Notes under the pieces: model-generated
Told to the model about the DNA's origin: nothing
Database searches by the model: none
Seen by the model: only the letters and a program-made list of their open reading frames with translations
Position numbers and translations under genes: made by a program
Shown here: positions 24,701 to 37,225 of the stretch, one piece after another
Layout of the letters: the number at the start of each line of letters is the position of its first letter
Position numbering within the stretch: the first letter of the stretch is position 1
Source of the DNA: Protonemura montana
Taxonomy: Eukaryota > Arthropoda > Insecta > Plecoptera > Nemouridae
Direction of reading: 5' to 3'
NCBI GenBank assembly: GCA_947568835.1
Contig: OX387602.1
Location: 14,187,021-14,251,020 of the forward strand
Length of the DNA: 64,000 bases

Positions 24701-25616
24701 GGCTCATAAATTCGAAGAGTGAAGCAATTGCATTAAACAACCTGGCCCACAGACTTCGTACGACTTCGGCTATTGTTGCTTTAATATTCCCTACAAATTT
24801 GTTACCTTCTTGAGGTTTTTGCCAATTTGAGAATCCTTATTTAATTTGCAAAACAAATTGTGACTGCGCGGATGTATAAGCAACCGAATAGGCTAAGAAG
24901 CCACAAATGTGTTTGCTAATATATTTGCATCAAAAAACAGTTCTTCATAACGGCTTTGGGTGGGCGTTATTTGTAAGATCAATTAAATGAGAACTATTGA
25001 AAATGTTGAAAACTGCTGAGCCACAAGGCAATTTAAACGAGAAAAAGAATATGAATTTAAGAAAATTTGCCTGCTAGATGAAAAACGATGACGAAAGTTG
25101 AGCCATAAAACGCGGAGGCATCTTTTAGGGGCTTTCTAGTTGGGGAGAAAGTAGCCTCGGCTGCGATCGTTCGGGGCGCGATAATAGCAGGCAGTGTCTT
25201 AGTGCTAGCGGTAGACTTGGCAAGCTTGACTCGACACTATTTGTGGCCATTTCTTTACGATAAACAACGCCAAGGGAAATCTTCCTTTACGGTTACGCCT
25301 CTGCATTATAAGCCGGCAACACATGCGTTACGGTATATTTTATCGGGGCCAAGATGTGTTTTCATCAGCAAGCATTTCATTTTTCAATCGCATTTATGGC
25401 CTGCTTAGGAATCAAAGCTCAGCGAGCGACGAGCTCAGCTCATCGACGATCTTAGCAACAGAATATTGCAGTTGAACTGTCTCTTGGACTTTTTTACTGC
25501 CACTGTTACTTGTGTTACTTGGAAGTTTGATATGTTACTTGGGTTGACTTTTCCAGATACAAACTGGTAAAGAAAACTACAAATTTGCAAAAGTATTGAA
25601 TTTATAGGCGTAGCCA
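18734..25616. other. Long non-coding stretch
   Basis: Several ORFs of 60-141 codons occur (for example 18913-19275 plus and 22480-22905 minus). None shows a recognisable domain, a convincing coding composition or good splice-site framing. A GCTCTAATTACTAATTAGCCC segment at 21351-21371 adds another homeodomain-type motif pair. No RNA gene was recognised. Confidence 0.45.
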
Positions 25617-25845
25617 GAGGGACAGCATCAATGTTAAACTTTCTGGTGAACGAACGAGCCGGCAGCGCGTGGTAACGGTAGTTGCTACTCGATGGCGCTT
25701 ACGACCGTCCTTTTTAAAAAAACCTATGTGATTAAATAATTTCGACCCAAAATATCGATACATGTTAACCAATCGTTAAGGTTAGGATTTTTGCATATTA
25801 ATTTAGCGTAAACCAGTCTCAAATGTGAGAAATTTGCGAGTTATA
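25617..25845 (+). repeat. Dispersed repeat, copy A (about 230 bp)
   Basis: This segment aligns along its whole length with 45637-45855. Shared blocks in the same order are ATGTTAAACTTTC, GAGCCGGCAGCGCGTGG, CTCGATGGCGCTTA, ATATCGATAC preceded by TAAATAAT, and a final AATTTAGCGTAAACCAGTC. The copies are visibly diverged but keep spacing almost unchanged. There is no tRNA-like head or poly(A) tail, so a MITE-like or other non-autonomous element is more likely than a standard SINE. Terminal inverted repeats were not established. Confidence 0.75.
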
Positions 25846-25929
25846 ACAAAATACTCCACCTAGAAGCATCTTTCTTTTGACGCAAATTTTTCGCGAAGAC
25901 AGTTCATAACCCTGACAGTTCCTAACTTA

Positions 25930-26530
25930 TCCATGATTAAAGAAGAAATTCCATCCTCATCCTCATACTTACAAATGAATTAAAATGAGAATTCTACGAT
26001 AACAATGCTCGCCGCTCAGTAAACTTGTCAGAAAGTCACTTAAGATATCCAACCAGCTTAAAACATCCTCCTTGTCGCCGATCTTGAGTCGGTGCTGGGA
26101 TGGGGGGTTGACACGACAACTGCACCGAATTCCGTCAGATAGCACTCCCGTCAACCGCTTTCTCGTCGTCATGCAGTCTATTTTCTTCCACGCCTTGCGC
26201 CACAGTCTCAAGACAAGCCAGAGACTCGGTCCCGTCGCGAGAGGCTATGCATCATTCCAAATGTACTTGGAAACGAGCTACTCGCAAACACTGGCATTTT
26301 CCATGTAATTTTATTGCTACTTTTATTTTCCCTACTCGCGCATCTGGCGTGCACTCAATCATCATCTTCGGAGAGTGTGAGCAAAGCTCTGTCGTGGCAC
26401 ATGACCGAATGCAATTTCTCTTTCCATTTCCGACTGCCGATATTTTAGCAGAACGCGTCGCTTTGAATCGTAATTTTTGACTTCTTGCCACCATGATAAA
26501 GCTGCTAATTAATCTTTCAGGTGTTTTCAA
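25930..26530. other. Segment with several overlapping ORFs, no recognised product
   Basis: ORFs on both strands are open here (25969-26211 and 26252-26530 minus; 26072-26308 and 26247-26480 plus). The minus-strand LKIGDKEDVLSWLDILSDFL stretch looks mildly protein-like, but no family is recognised and no splice pair was found. A chance open region or an old element remnant is possible. Confidence 0.25.
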
Positions 26531-26728
26531 AATTCAAAATTGCAGGATGTTTTATAATAATTTAACTTGTACAAATATTGTCCTTGTAATGCACATAATT
26601 CTCATTTCAATAGCAACGGAAAAGCCTTTCTTATTTAAAGGAAACCGTTATTAGTTTTTCATACACTTGCATCGGGTTTTTAGTAGACGCGTCCTAACTC
26701 ATTTTGCACGTCGTCGCACGGATTCAAC

Positions 26729-26776
26729 GTCGGCGTCGACGTCGTCGGTGACGGCGTCGGTGACGGCGTCGGCGTC
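26729..26776. repeat. GGCGTC/GACGTC-rich repeat, with a 12-bp unit twice
   Basis: The unit GGTGACGGCGTC occurs twice in tandem (26747-26770) within a GTCGGCGTCGACGTCGTC context. It resembles other GGCGTC-rich islands at 32.8 and 40.9 kb. Confidence 0.85.
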
Positions 26777-29700
26777 AGCTCTGTGGGTGACCCAGTTGAG
26801 AGACTCTGCACATGTGAAACAACATTTTCTAGCGCCAATCACATCATTCTCTCCCCCCCTCCCCCTCCCCCATATTACTAAAAAGTTGTCCGTGATCTAT
26901 AACGCATGGGGTGGTCTAGGTTTTCATCATTTCGTGCTTTCCGCGGGATGCTGGGAATCTATATTGATATTTTTTGTGTTACGTGAAAACAAGACTCCTA
27001 GCTCGTGGTAAGGTTGACAATATGACAACAACACGAGGCTTGTAGATTAAACCGGTCATGGAACTCTTAACCAATGCGCATCCAATTTCGGTTCGAAAGC
27101 CCCACGTTTTATAACATTCTTCGTCGGTTGATGATCGAAATCTGTTCCGTCTTGTTTACTTTTTTCTCAATAACAGCTGGCCAGCCGGTCGGTCGAAGTA
27201 AAGACAATGTGGTTTTATTGTCTAGTGCTATAGCTAGCAGGGATTTTCCGATTGCAATGAAATCGTAGAAGTCAAATCTAGAATGATGTATATATGTTCC
27301 AGGGCGTTCGAACCAGCGAGGTGGTAAGCCACGCGCATGATTGAGCTTACTAAAAAATACTTGAAATTCGAAACTATTTTACAGCTTGAAGCAAATTTCC
27401 GAAAGTGCTTTATTGAGCAGCGTGGATGTGCTGATCATGGAATGGAAACATTCATCAATGCTTCAGCCCGGATCGCTAACATCGTGCTGAATTCGAAGCG
27501 AAGGCATCAGCCATTGTTTTGGGATTTACCCTCTGGCTTTGTCCGCCCAGTGACAAGAGTTTAATATTAATTATTATTTCCCTAATAGAGTTTCATTGAA
27601 ATGGTAATTAATGATTGATGGATGGTCCGTGTGGGTGCATGTTGATTATGACGGACTAAACACGTAGGAAAGTGAAGACAAATATATTTTGTTCGTTTTT
27701 TTATGCCCGTCAAAAATTTGACGTGATGAGATCAAAATTTAATTGGTACGTTTTATAAAGTGGGATCAGGAATTCGTCACACTTGGACTTTACAGGCAGT
27801 ATAGGCCAATCGCGTGGCATGATATGTTGAACAGCCGATGTTATTAATTTTTCATTAAAAAAGATAATTGATTGCGACGTCACTTGACTCTCATTTTGAG
27901 GGCTGGTCAAATTTTGGTGATCTGATTGGCTAGAAAAACAGTGTGGGCAGCCAACTACAAATTGCCGAGATGTATAATTATGCTTTGCCGCATGTTTCAA
28001 CGATTACCAGTGATAAATGGGTACATAGAATAGCAAACGTTATTTTTTATAATACAAAAAAAAAAAACACTTCAAAAATTCTGCTAACAACGAATGAGAC
28101 AGGTTTCATAGGTTTATAATAATTGAGCTGTTAGATAATGATTGTGTTTATAGACTTTTGATTTAAGTATTTATAAAACATATTCACATGTAGTCAGAGA
28201 ATTCAATAATTAATCGCGGCATTCTCTCTGTGCCTTTGTTTTGTATCGATTTTAATGACTTGCCTAAATGTACTCAATAAATGTACTTAATAATGCAAGA
28301 GAACTCTAAGCGATTGGCTAATGGAGCAAGCCTGGATTTTAATCCCTCCACCTGAATGCACTTGGATTTAACTGCTTACCGGCTTAATAGAGCTCGTGAT
28401 CACGTGGCGTTGAAGAAAATTACACTCCTAGAAGAAGTGCACTGCAGAAACGTATGGAGTAGTAGTCATTTGGTGTACCTGACGTTTTCCATTGTGAATG
28501 TTCCTAGGTTTAACGAAGGAACTAAGCCGTGAGATACAATTAATTGGTAATGCGGAAATCCCGAGCCATGATAAGCTTATAAATATTTCTCAAATGATTA
28601 TCATAAATATTTTACGCCCGCTGATGCCGATTCATGTGCCACGATTGCCATGAATGTGATTGCCATGCGTAAATGGCAAAAAAAATACAAATACAAAAAA
28701 TGCGTACAAATTGTAGTGGAATTGAATCAATTAGAGATTAATGATATAAATTAATAATGCCAGTTGATAGTAAACGGAAACCTAGATCTGATTTTATGCA
28801 AAACTATTTTACAGTGGCTCTTGTAATAATTCATCCGCTATTTTAAGAAACAAGCAGAACGAAAACTTGTCCAGCTTTCATTTACTAGCCAAGCTCATAG
28901 CGAAACCATTCCAGGATAGGATACAATGGAGCAAGTTTAATTTAGATACTTGTAACTGAAATCAAGATAAGTTAGCGATCATTCGAGGTGTTCCGTTGTT
29001 TTTCCACACAAAACAGATAGTAACAAAGTTACCGAAAGTTCTACAAACACATAGGTTGTACCTTCACCATGTAAACTTGTTACACCTGGTCTAACATGAC
29101 TCCACCAATTGAGAAGAAAATTCAGAAAAGCGTTTTCTCAAGTCGTTCTTTTTTCCTCTAGTGGAACAAAAGAAAAGATGCAGCCAGGAAATAAAACGAA
29201 GTGAAACGACTCTGTGCTCTGGGTCTGTGTGCCATGGAAGCACCGTGGAATCCCAAGGGGATCATAACGGTGCAACGTGGACCAAGGATATCACACCCCG
29301 CACGACAGACGCTTTCCCCCGCTTTGGAGAAAAACTTTCTAAAGTCACTTGGCAAATAGTGTCTCCCAGACCACGTGGAAGCGTACCGATTAGCCGTCAA
29401 TCTCGTCGAATAGCATCTCAAAGCGTGCAAATTGGAACCGCTTAGACATAAATCTCCTTTCCATGGATGGAACGCAACTGATCAAAATTCCAATCGAGTG
29501 TGACAAGTCTTGAATATTAATCTGCGTAAAGAAAGGCATCTGTCCAATAGATGTGTCGCCTGTCACGTTGTCAGATCCTCGCCGTATTTTAAAACGTTGC
29601 AAATCAGTGACAGCATGCGAAGTACTAATATTTGAAATAAAAAATACTGCCGCAAAACTTGAAATCGATGTCGGCTGCTGAAGAAGCTGTCTGCTGTCCA

Positions 29701-32615
29701 AGGCCACGCGGCAAGGGCTTATTCCGCCCCTCTGATCTTCTTAGCTTCCCGGAAAGTGTTGGAAGAACTCCAAAAAATGATTTACTCACACAAAGGATTC
29801 AATTAAGAGAAACGAAAAGAGTGTTACGTTTCCACGATCGGTGCACTAATTTATAGCTGCTTTCGGGTTTTTGGCAGTCGCAAAAGTCTTCTTCCTCTCT
29901 TCGTGAGAAATAAAATTGGAGAGATTGTGATGATTCCAACCGCACATCCCGTTCGCGTGATTGCCGATAAGTACGACCAGATGGATTGCTGCTTCTAACG
30001 GCAACCTGAGTGACGGTATGTAAGAAACTATATTTCATGTCGCTCAGCTTCGATCGTATTTCAGTTGATTCGGTAGGAGAGTTAGTTTCGCAAGTAAATG
30101 AGCGAAATGAGCGTCACTGTTCGTTGTATAGTGTATTTTTTATCTCTGAAACGTCCAAAGCTCGTTATAAAAATCATCTGAATTCTACGTCTACAGCAAA
30201 AAGTATCCCAGTTGCTTCGTATCCCAATTATTTGCCTACATGGTATAACTTACCTGATCCCTGGTCAGGTTTAGTCAAAATCCTACTCATTGTCAAAATA
30301 AGAATAAGAACAGGAACCATTGTTTGAAAATGCGCATTTTCTAGCCTAATGAACATTCCAATTTGTAAGAAATTCTCTTCCTTATAGCCCCACATCAAAT
30401 TTGCTAGAATTTTCATTTCATAGCAGCTCCTGCACAAATAAGAGTTACTTGATTCAGGAAAAGCCAGCCTCGTTCTAACAACGACCTAGTAACGACCACT
30501 TTCGCAGTATTTTTTTAAATTTATATAACCGTTAATAGTGACAACCTATAACGGCGTGGATACTGGGATGTCTTTTTTTTACGACATTTCACCTCTTTAC
30601 CGAGAAACTGAAATATTGCCTAAAACCTTTCATATAACGCCACGCTTCTTTTATTACCCACTCTTATCATAATCAGACCCTTTGATTTAACTTATATGAC
30701 CTCCCTTAACCGAACGCAACCTTAATAACATGTTGTCCAGCCATGTTTGCCACCCTTTATTGATGTAATACATCTTCTTGCGGTAGCTGCCTTGCCATGA
30801 GTTAGACGCCAGTATCTATTTCCTCTAATACGTTTTTCCCTTGACATGCGTTTCGGGGTTGTACAACATACCCACGCATACGCGCAAAGCGACGCAAAGT
30901 GCGTAATAAGACGCCGCGAAATGCCCTGTCCTTCCTATGACAACACTTGTTGCTTATTGGTTTTGAAAAGAGCTTACAGCTTCAGTTTTCATAGCGTCAC
31001 GCTGTCATATAATAATTAATATGAAGTGATTATGATTGGTATTTGCGTAAGTGTGAAAGGAAATGAACTCTTGATTAATTCAACTTGTACACGATGCACG
31101 TGACACGCTGCCATTGCTTTCCAGTTTCTAACTCAATTTGCTGAAGAATTTGCAGGGCGCTTTGCAATTAGTTCCAACGTCGTCTAATGGAATGCTTATA
31201 ATTTGTATCTGCACGAATTTGATAACAGATTAGTGAGGTAAGTACACTACACCAAAATAGAACAAGGTATAGATTGTTCACTACTGTCTTTGACATATCT
31301 ACTTTGTACAAGGGTGGTATTCCTGTGCGTCATCTTGTTTGCGCTCCATCTCTGCGCTTGCTACTAATTTCATTATTTGTCTCAAGAATTATGCGGCAGT
31401 TGTCAACGTTGATATTTGCTATATTGAATTGCTTGTCCATTGATCAAGTTCCGATTAAACAATCAGAACCGGACACTAAATACTTTCTCGTTATTAAAAA
31501 AAAAACTCAATGTTTGTCAGAAGCGGAAAATAGATAGAGCACGGACTAGAGTTTTTTTGTAATTTATTTCCATGCATTTATTACCCTTTTAACATAACAC
31601 TCGAGATTAAATTGACGAACAAAATGACACAACTTGCTCCCCTTTGTAATAATGGCAATGTCAACTGGGAGTGCAGAGTACGTCAATCAAACGTGTCGGA
31701 TTTGTGTGGGGATGCACCGAGCATGCAGCGTGCAGCATCCAGCATCCCTGGTGTATGACCGTATAGAGTCTCATCAGAGATTACTCCCACCTTTTGATAG
31801 TCGGTACAACCGTGTCCCGTTTGATGGGCGTTGCTTCGCAGTTTAAACATGCTGTTTGCTTTACTGTTTGGCTGTACAACTGTCATTTGTTGGAGTTGCG
31901 GACGGAGAGGCACATTAAATCCACATGGTTTAGGTTAACTATTTTTTTAGGATTTATTCTGTTTTAAACATGTTGGGAGTTTTAGAATATTTTCTTAGCC
32001 GAACTGCTAGGGGGCATGCTTAAATTGTAATACAAGTTTCTAAATGAAGCCAAAGCTGAAAGACGAAGAGGTTTTTGTTTTTGGCCAACACTAATTAAAA
32101 TTAATTATTCTTGTATACCTATTTTAATTTAAGTTGGCACAGTAAAACCCCTCGCGGAGAGCAAGGCACATACCTGTGTAAGAAGATGTAGAAACTTCGT
32201 AGACGTTTTTCATGAATTTGTCGGGAAAACAAGAAAAATGTAAATTCGATTAAAACGGCGAGGGTAACTTTTACTATAGTGTAACTAAATTAAACTTGAC
32301 ATCGTTTTCACGTCATTCTTATTACAGTTTAAATCTAGTTGATTAATTAATAAGAGCACAGTTTCTTCACGCTTCTACGATAACTGTCTTATAGTAATTC
32401 GTTCAAAGCAATAGCATTCAAGTGTCAATTGAAATGCATGTACTTTTGTGCTGCATTTTCTTTGTATTTAAAAAAAAACGCACAGTTTTCCAGCACAACT
32501 TCTACAATGAAAAAGAAGATTTTCAAGAAAACAATTCCAATCAATTATATTGTTTGATTTCTTATCAAACTTTTTCAAACATTGTTCACTACAAATAACT
32601 ACAGCATTAATTTAC
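26777..32615. other. Long non-coding stretch
   Basis: The segment 29150-29720 is open on both strands for 90-105 codons without domain similarity. The rest is AT-rich with scattered short ORFs. No exon could be supported. Confidence 0.4.
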
Positions 32616-32830
32616 CGACCAAGTAACAGCATAAAATTCTCAAAAAATGCAACGATACATTTGAAGCACTAGCGCAACGTGGCGTACACCGAACTCTCCG
32701 AGGCGTCGCGTTCGCCGCCGGTCTACGTCCGCTAGACGCGAGTTGACGACGAGAACTGAGCGTCGCGGCGCGTCGCGGCGCCCTTGCACCGACGCCGGAC
32801 GCACGACGCCGGACGCCACTGGCTACTATA
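32616..32830 (-). promoter_or_regulatory. Candidate CpG-rich initiator/DPE promoter for the minus-strand channel gene
   Basis: On the minus strand a perfect initiator TCAGTT places A+1 at 32757. A downstream promoter element GGACGT then lies exactly at +28 to +33 (32730-32725). Both match the arthropod consensus for TATA-less promoters. The block is strongly CpG-rich. Upstream of the start site it holds two short tandem duplications: CGTCGCGGCG twice at 32761-32780, and a 14-bp CGACGCCGGACGC-type unit at 32790-32817. A moderate donor (GGTCG|GTAAAT, exon end 32616) would give a 142-base leader exon. It would splice to the acceptor at 3159 across about 29 kb. Ownership by the channel gene is inferred. 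Confidence 0.45.
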
Positions 32831-35800
32831 CACTCTAGTGTTAGCGCCTGCTTGCCAGCCAGCCAACCTGCCTATCCCACCGTCGCTGGCTACACTCGGC
32901 GAATATTTGCCAAGTCTTCCGATCCCGTGGGATTATAGATACATTGTAGGAACAGGTGAAGCTTGCCAATATTCATTCAATATGGGAGACTCACTAATAT
33001 TATATTCGCTAGCCGGGATTTTTTTTCTGTCGCTAGTAGGGCACGGAATTTCGTACCGACGAGAACTCTTTGTTTGTATTTTAACTCGACGGAAAGTTGA
33101 ACAATGTACTTTACTTTACCCCAAGCTTCCTTAAAGTCTTGCGGTGCTCGTTAATATTTAATATTTTATCTTCGCGGATACTGTTCTCAATAAAGTTTTA
33201 TTTTTGAGAAAATGTCAACCAGATGGAATCAGTTGCACGATGCATAATTGGTGTCATCATTTGAATAATCGCTGTACGGTACAACATTCCACTAATGCTT
33301 TCTGAACTAGCTTTTTAAAACATTTTCCAGCAAAAATCACTTTATTTTGGCAGCGTTTAATGTCAGCGCACCTGGCCCACGCCATGTCCGGTGCAATGCG
33401 ACGCACTGTCTATAGAAATCAATCGCACAATACTCGCACAGTTTCTCCCTCGCCGAATTACGCTGCTTTTTACCATCGTAGCACAATTTTCACTTGCAAG
33501 GTCCATTTTCGTTTCAAAACCAATTTACCCGACATAACCTCGATCGTGCACTATTGGGAATGTAATATACACTATGTACCATTATTTATAGTTTTATTGA
33601 GTTCACTATTTAACCATCGGGAAAACCGCATCAAAAAGCTGCATCATAAAAGAACAGCATGAAAATAATGTATAGTTTGATCTCTCAATGGACCAATGAT
33701 TTTATGGCTGGCTAAAGATAGGACAAGGATGTGCAGCGTTCATGCAACGCAACATATAGCTGTGACAGTAAGTGGCGATACTCTAGCTGGCCACGTATCT
33801 GAATCAGAATCGAATTGGGTCGATTGCGGAGATGTGTAGAGCACCGCTGATATTTAATTTGCTCGCATGACGTTTTATACGAACCAATTTGCCAGCACTA
33901 GATATTTCTCACGAACATATCGACAATCTATGTCATATCAAGATGCAATTCTGCACCAAATAGTAACAACTTAGAAATCATATTCTCGTTCACGTTTCTT
34001 GCGGGCTAAAATAGCATGTTGTTTCTAAAACCTCCGTCAAAATTCGCAACCAACAAAAGACATGGATAGAGCCGTCAAGTGAAATGGTGAGGCAAGGGGT
34101 GAGTTGCACAAAGCGCTGCTGGTAAGACGACGACGACGATGACGGCGACGGCGGCGACGCCAGCCCGTCCGCGCTCTAAAAGGTCTCCATCAATCTTTCA
34201 TCCACGAGTCGTCGCGAGGACAAGCATCCACGGTTTTGCGAGAAGAGTTACTCCGTCAAAATTTAGTTCATTCTGATATTGTCACTCTCTCTCACTTGTT
34301 TCGGTAATGTGCGCGGGTATTGTTGTAATGATGATTTACGTTGACACTTTATAGTTTTATTGACGTCGACAAACAATACCAGCGTGCGTAATTTGTGTTC
34401 GGCATGGTGCGTTTTTGTTCTGACTGCTGATAGCGAAAACAACCACGCAATAATAGACCTCGAACGCAATTTCCAAGAATAATTGTGTGTACACCCTTAG
34501 CTTACTGATCTTTGTACTCTTCATGCTAGTATCCTAATTGGAACCTTGAAGGTAGGACACAATATTCGCTGGGACCGAAATAGAACAGCGAGCAAGAAGA
34601 ATGGCAAGAAACGTTATCTTATAGCAGAGGGCAACCTCCTTACGAGGTTAGTTCACCTTTTTTTTATATCAAGAAAGTCAACACCAGAATGCATACAACG
34701 ATGGAAACAAATCGCTCACGTATGGAATAAGTACACACACACACAGTATATAGAGTATTGCCACAATGCGCGTAAAAACGAAGACTTGAGAGAAACGGAG
34801 AGAAAACAATCTGGCTCGAATAACTGGAAGTGTCTTCTTGCGGCCATCTCCCTGCACATTTACTAGCACATATAAATAAACGATAAATCTGAAAATATCC
34901 CGGACGTGTTTTGTGTCTGTGAATCCTGCTGGGACTCGTAAAAGAAGCAATTCTCTAAATAATGTTACCTCAGTGAATAACACAATCCGAAGTAAGATTT
35001 GAGCCATAGCTCGTCGTTGCCTTCATTCACACATTTAGTTTACCTATTTTGTCGAGTTGTATTTTATTGTGTGTTCTTTTTTCCTGTACCGTTGGCCTGA
35101 GGTGTTCGCTTCATTGTTCCCCATAAAATATCTCCAGTAGCTGCTAAGATTTATACACTATTTAGCTCTACCTATAATTCCATGTTTGTTCTTCATCTGT
35201 ATCTTCATCATGTCAAAACTTGCATTGAGGTCCACCCACCAACAAAAGCATCTTTCCAATATATGTGACCAACCCACTTTAATGCACTGTTATTAGTGCT
35301 AAGCAAAGACTGATAGCGTTAGAGTAAGTTTAAATAATTAGCTAATGGTCTCGAAGAATTCTGTACGAAAGTTAAGTTCTGAAGTGCACTCTAGCATGAC
35401 CAATAATGAGAGGATGCTTGAAGTTCTAATCGATACGTACCAAGTCGGCAGAGTTCTTTGTGCAGTCAGAAACCCGCGATTCTTCAATCTCAAGCTGTCA
35501 GCTTCTCCCTAGAGAAGAAAGGAAAATTTTTGCAAACATTTCTGATTTGACTGCTCATTATGGTAATGTGGAGGGGAAATTTTTATGCGCTAAAGTACGA
35601 ATTGCTCCTACGAGAGTTAAACCAAAATAAGGACATTCCCATGGCGCAAATATGTAAATTGGGAAAACTTTCTTTGTGAGTTTCCAATTCGTGATAGCTA
35701 GTTTAGAGTACGGATTGCCTAGATCGCAGCACTCTCGCTGGATGCTTGTTTCTGTACCGACGCAAGTCTGTTTTTCGACGGCGCCATGTTTTCCACTAAC

Positions 35801-36334
35801 AAATGGTTCCTTCCGTCGACGTCTCGTGGCGTCACGGCGCGGGGGGCGTCCCGAGCGTCGTTCAACAGACGCCAGACAGATGGCTCGTCAATACCGCGCT
35901 GTGTTTTTATAAATTTGCTCCGAGAATGAAATCGTTCCAATGATTTTATTTCTTTGATTTGTACGGAGATGGAAGAAATACTCTATACTATCTTTTTTTG
36001 CCATTGCGATGTCGATTAAGATCCCATATTGGTTTGATGTTGATTTTATTAAAGGGATAAAGTCATATTTGGTGCAGGGTGTAGGGACAATTTTGGATGG
36101 TAGGATACATAATTACTGATATTTATGAATTTATGTAATTTTCGCATTTTCACTCTCATTAACTTAGAATATATCGACATTTTTCAAAAAACTAAATGTT
36201 GCGGAAAATTGGAATGAAAAGTAAGATATTTATTTTCAAAGCTGTTTTCGAGCTCGACCTGGTTTTGTATTTCTTGTTGATTAAAAAATGTTTCAGAAGC
36301 TTCAAAGAAGTTGACAAAAGAGAATGCAAAAGGA
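32831..36334. other. Non-coding stretch with small GC-rich islands
   Basis: Two CpG-containing islands occur at 34110-34170 (GACGACGACGACGATGACGG type) and 35800-35890. ORFs across them (32784-33134 plus, 35719-35940 minus) show no domain. The minus strand at 35790 has a well-placed ATGGCGCC, but no continuing exon was identified. Confidence 0.4.
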
Positions 36335-36622
36335 TTACATGACGCGGTAGCGATGTCCAAAAAGTGATAAGGAGACGTTGCATACGACATCGTCATCTCT
36401 TAAATCCAGGTTATCAGCCATCAACTGCCAGGTCACAGGGTCAGCGCTGTCGTCTTTGTCTAGCTCTCCGACATGTTCGATCTCGAAGATGAAGTATCGC
36501 TGGCTAATCCTGTTTGGGACCACGTTCAGAAGTTCGAGAAGCAGGCGTATTCGGGAACGAGGCTCCAGATCGTCTTCTCCAGCTACGTGATTGCGACCGG
36601 GAGGAGCGTGCACGGTGCTGTT
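36335..36622 (-). CDS. Candidate coding exon, weakly RhoGAP-like
   Basis: The minus-strand frame after a CTTGACAG acceptor-like site is open for about 95 codons. Its usage looks like coding, with many C/G third positions and a charged, protein-like composition. It reads SRIRLLLELLNVVPN, then RYFIFEIEHVGELDKDD, then WQLMADNLDLRDDD. The order of R-I-x-x-L-L-x-L-L-N-x-x-P-x-N, an aromatic helix and an LMxADNL-like block resembles the later helices of a RhoGAP domain, which stimulates GTP hydrolysis by Rho-type GTPases. The match is by eye and weak. A GTATGC donor-like site lies at 36385, otherwise the frame ends at TAA near 36337. The segment at 36998-37177 may be the preceding exon. It could instead be a divergent pseudogene or an unrelated exon. 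Confidence 0.35.
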   Translation of the reverse strand, partial: NSTVHAPPGRNHVAGEDDLEPRSRIRLLLELLNVVPNRISQRYFIFEIEHVGELDKDDSADPVTWQLMADNLDLRDDDVVCNVSLSLFGHRYRVM

Positions 36623-36997
36623 CTGTCAAGAGACCCTTGGTTATACGCGTAGCAGTGAGTTACGCAGAATACCGAAGACGCCGAGTGGTAAGGTTCTGTA
36701 TATTTCCACAGAAATTTGCATGAAATTATAAGAGAAACTGAGGAGACACGAAAAACGTTCGAGAAGCTAAAGGTTAAACGTTCTCATTCACACTTGCAAA
36801 CAGCGTGGAGTGTCTTTACACAACATAACATCACACTCGTCGACTTCCTGTTAAGGGTAACACAACTAGTTGGCTTATCTTCTAGGACTGGCTTCGCTTC
36901 CGGTTTCAAATAGGACGCTACAGCGTTTGTACTGCACGTCAAGAGGATATAATGCATTACAGACAACGAAAAATTTTTTTATAAGAGAAATGGATTA

Positions 36998-37177
36998 TCA
37001 TTTTCCAGACACTTCGCAATATATCCGCAAAGAAATGACAAGTGGATCGTGTCTTGTAATGGACCCAATAGCAGGGTGACTGTTTGGAGCTCTCAACAGC
37101 CGCATGTGGTCGATAAAGTCTGCCATAAAATCTTTGTCCAGCATCGGATCAAGCCAATTTTTATGAAATGGGATAAA
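36998..37177 (-). CDS. Candidate coding exon upstream of the RhoGAP-like segment
   Basis: On the minus strand a strong acceptor (ATTTCTTTGGATGTGTGCAG) opens an exon reading FIPFHKNWLDPMLDKDFMAD, then FIDHMRLL. The frame stays open to a TGA at 36998. The LDPML-x5-F-x2-DFID pattern loosely recalls the L-P-x-P-L-x6-Y-x2-F-I stretch that precedes the block seen at 36335-36622 in RhoGAP domains, and strand and order agree. The downstream donor is unclear: only weak GT sites such as AACA|GTCACC are present. The exon end and the intactness of the gene are therefore uncertain. No arginine-finger exon was recognised further upstream. Confidence 0.33.
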   Translation of the reverse strand, partial: FIPFHKNWLDPMLDKDFMADFIDHMRLLRAPNSHPAIGSITRHDPLVISLRIYCEVSGK

Positions 37178-37225
37178 CTGCACACATCCAAAGAAATCTC
37201 ATTCACGTAGAGCTCGAACAAATAT

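Noticed and set aside
26370..26400. GTGAGCAAAGCTCTGTC resembling the start of the mir-87 family
   Set aside because: The match covers only the first dozen bases, the 3' half differs, and no matching precursor arm was found nearby.
29158..29707. Overlapping 90-105 codon ORFs on both strands as genes
   Set aside because: Both strands are open over the same bases, indicating locally few stops rather than selection. No family or splice framing was found.
32784..33134. Plus-strand 116-codon ORF starting in the CpG-rich block
   Set aside because: Its opening lies in short GC-rich tandem repeats and the rest lacks domain similarity. The minus-strand promoter reading explains the block better.
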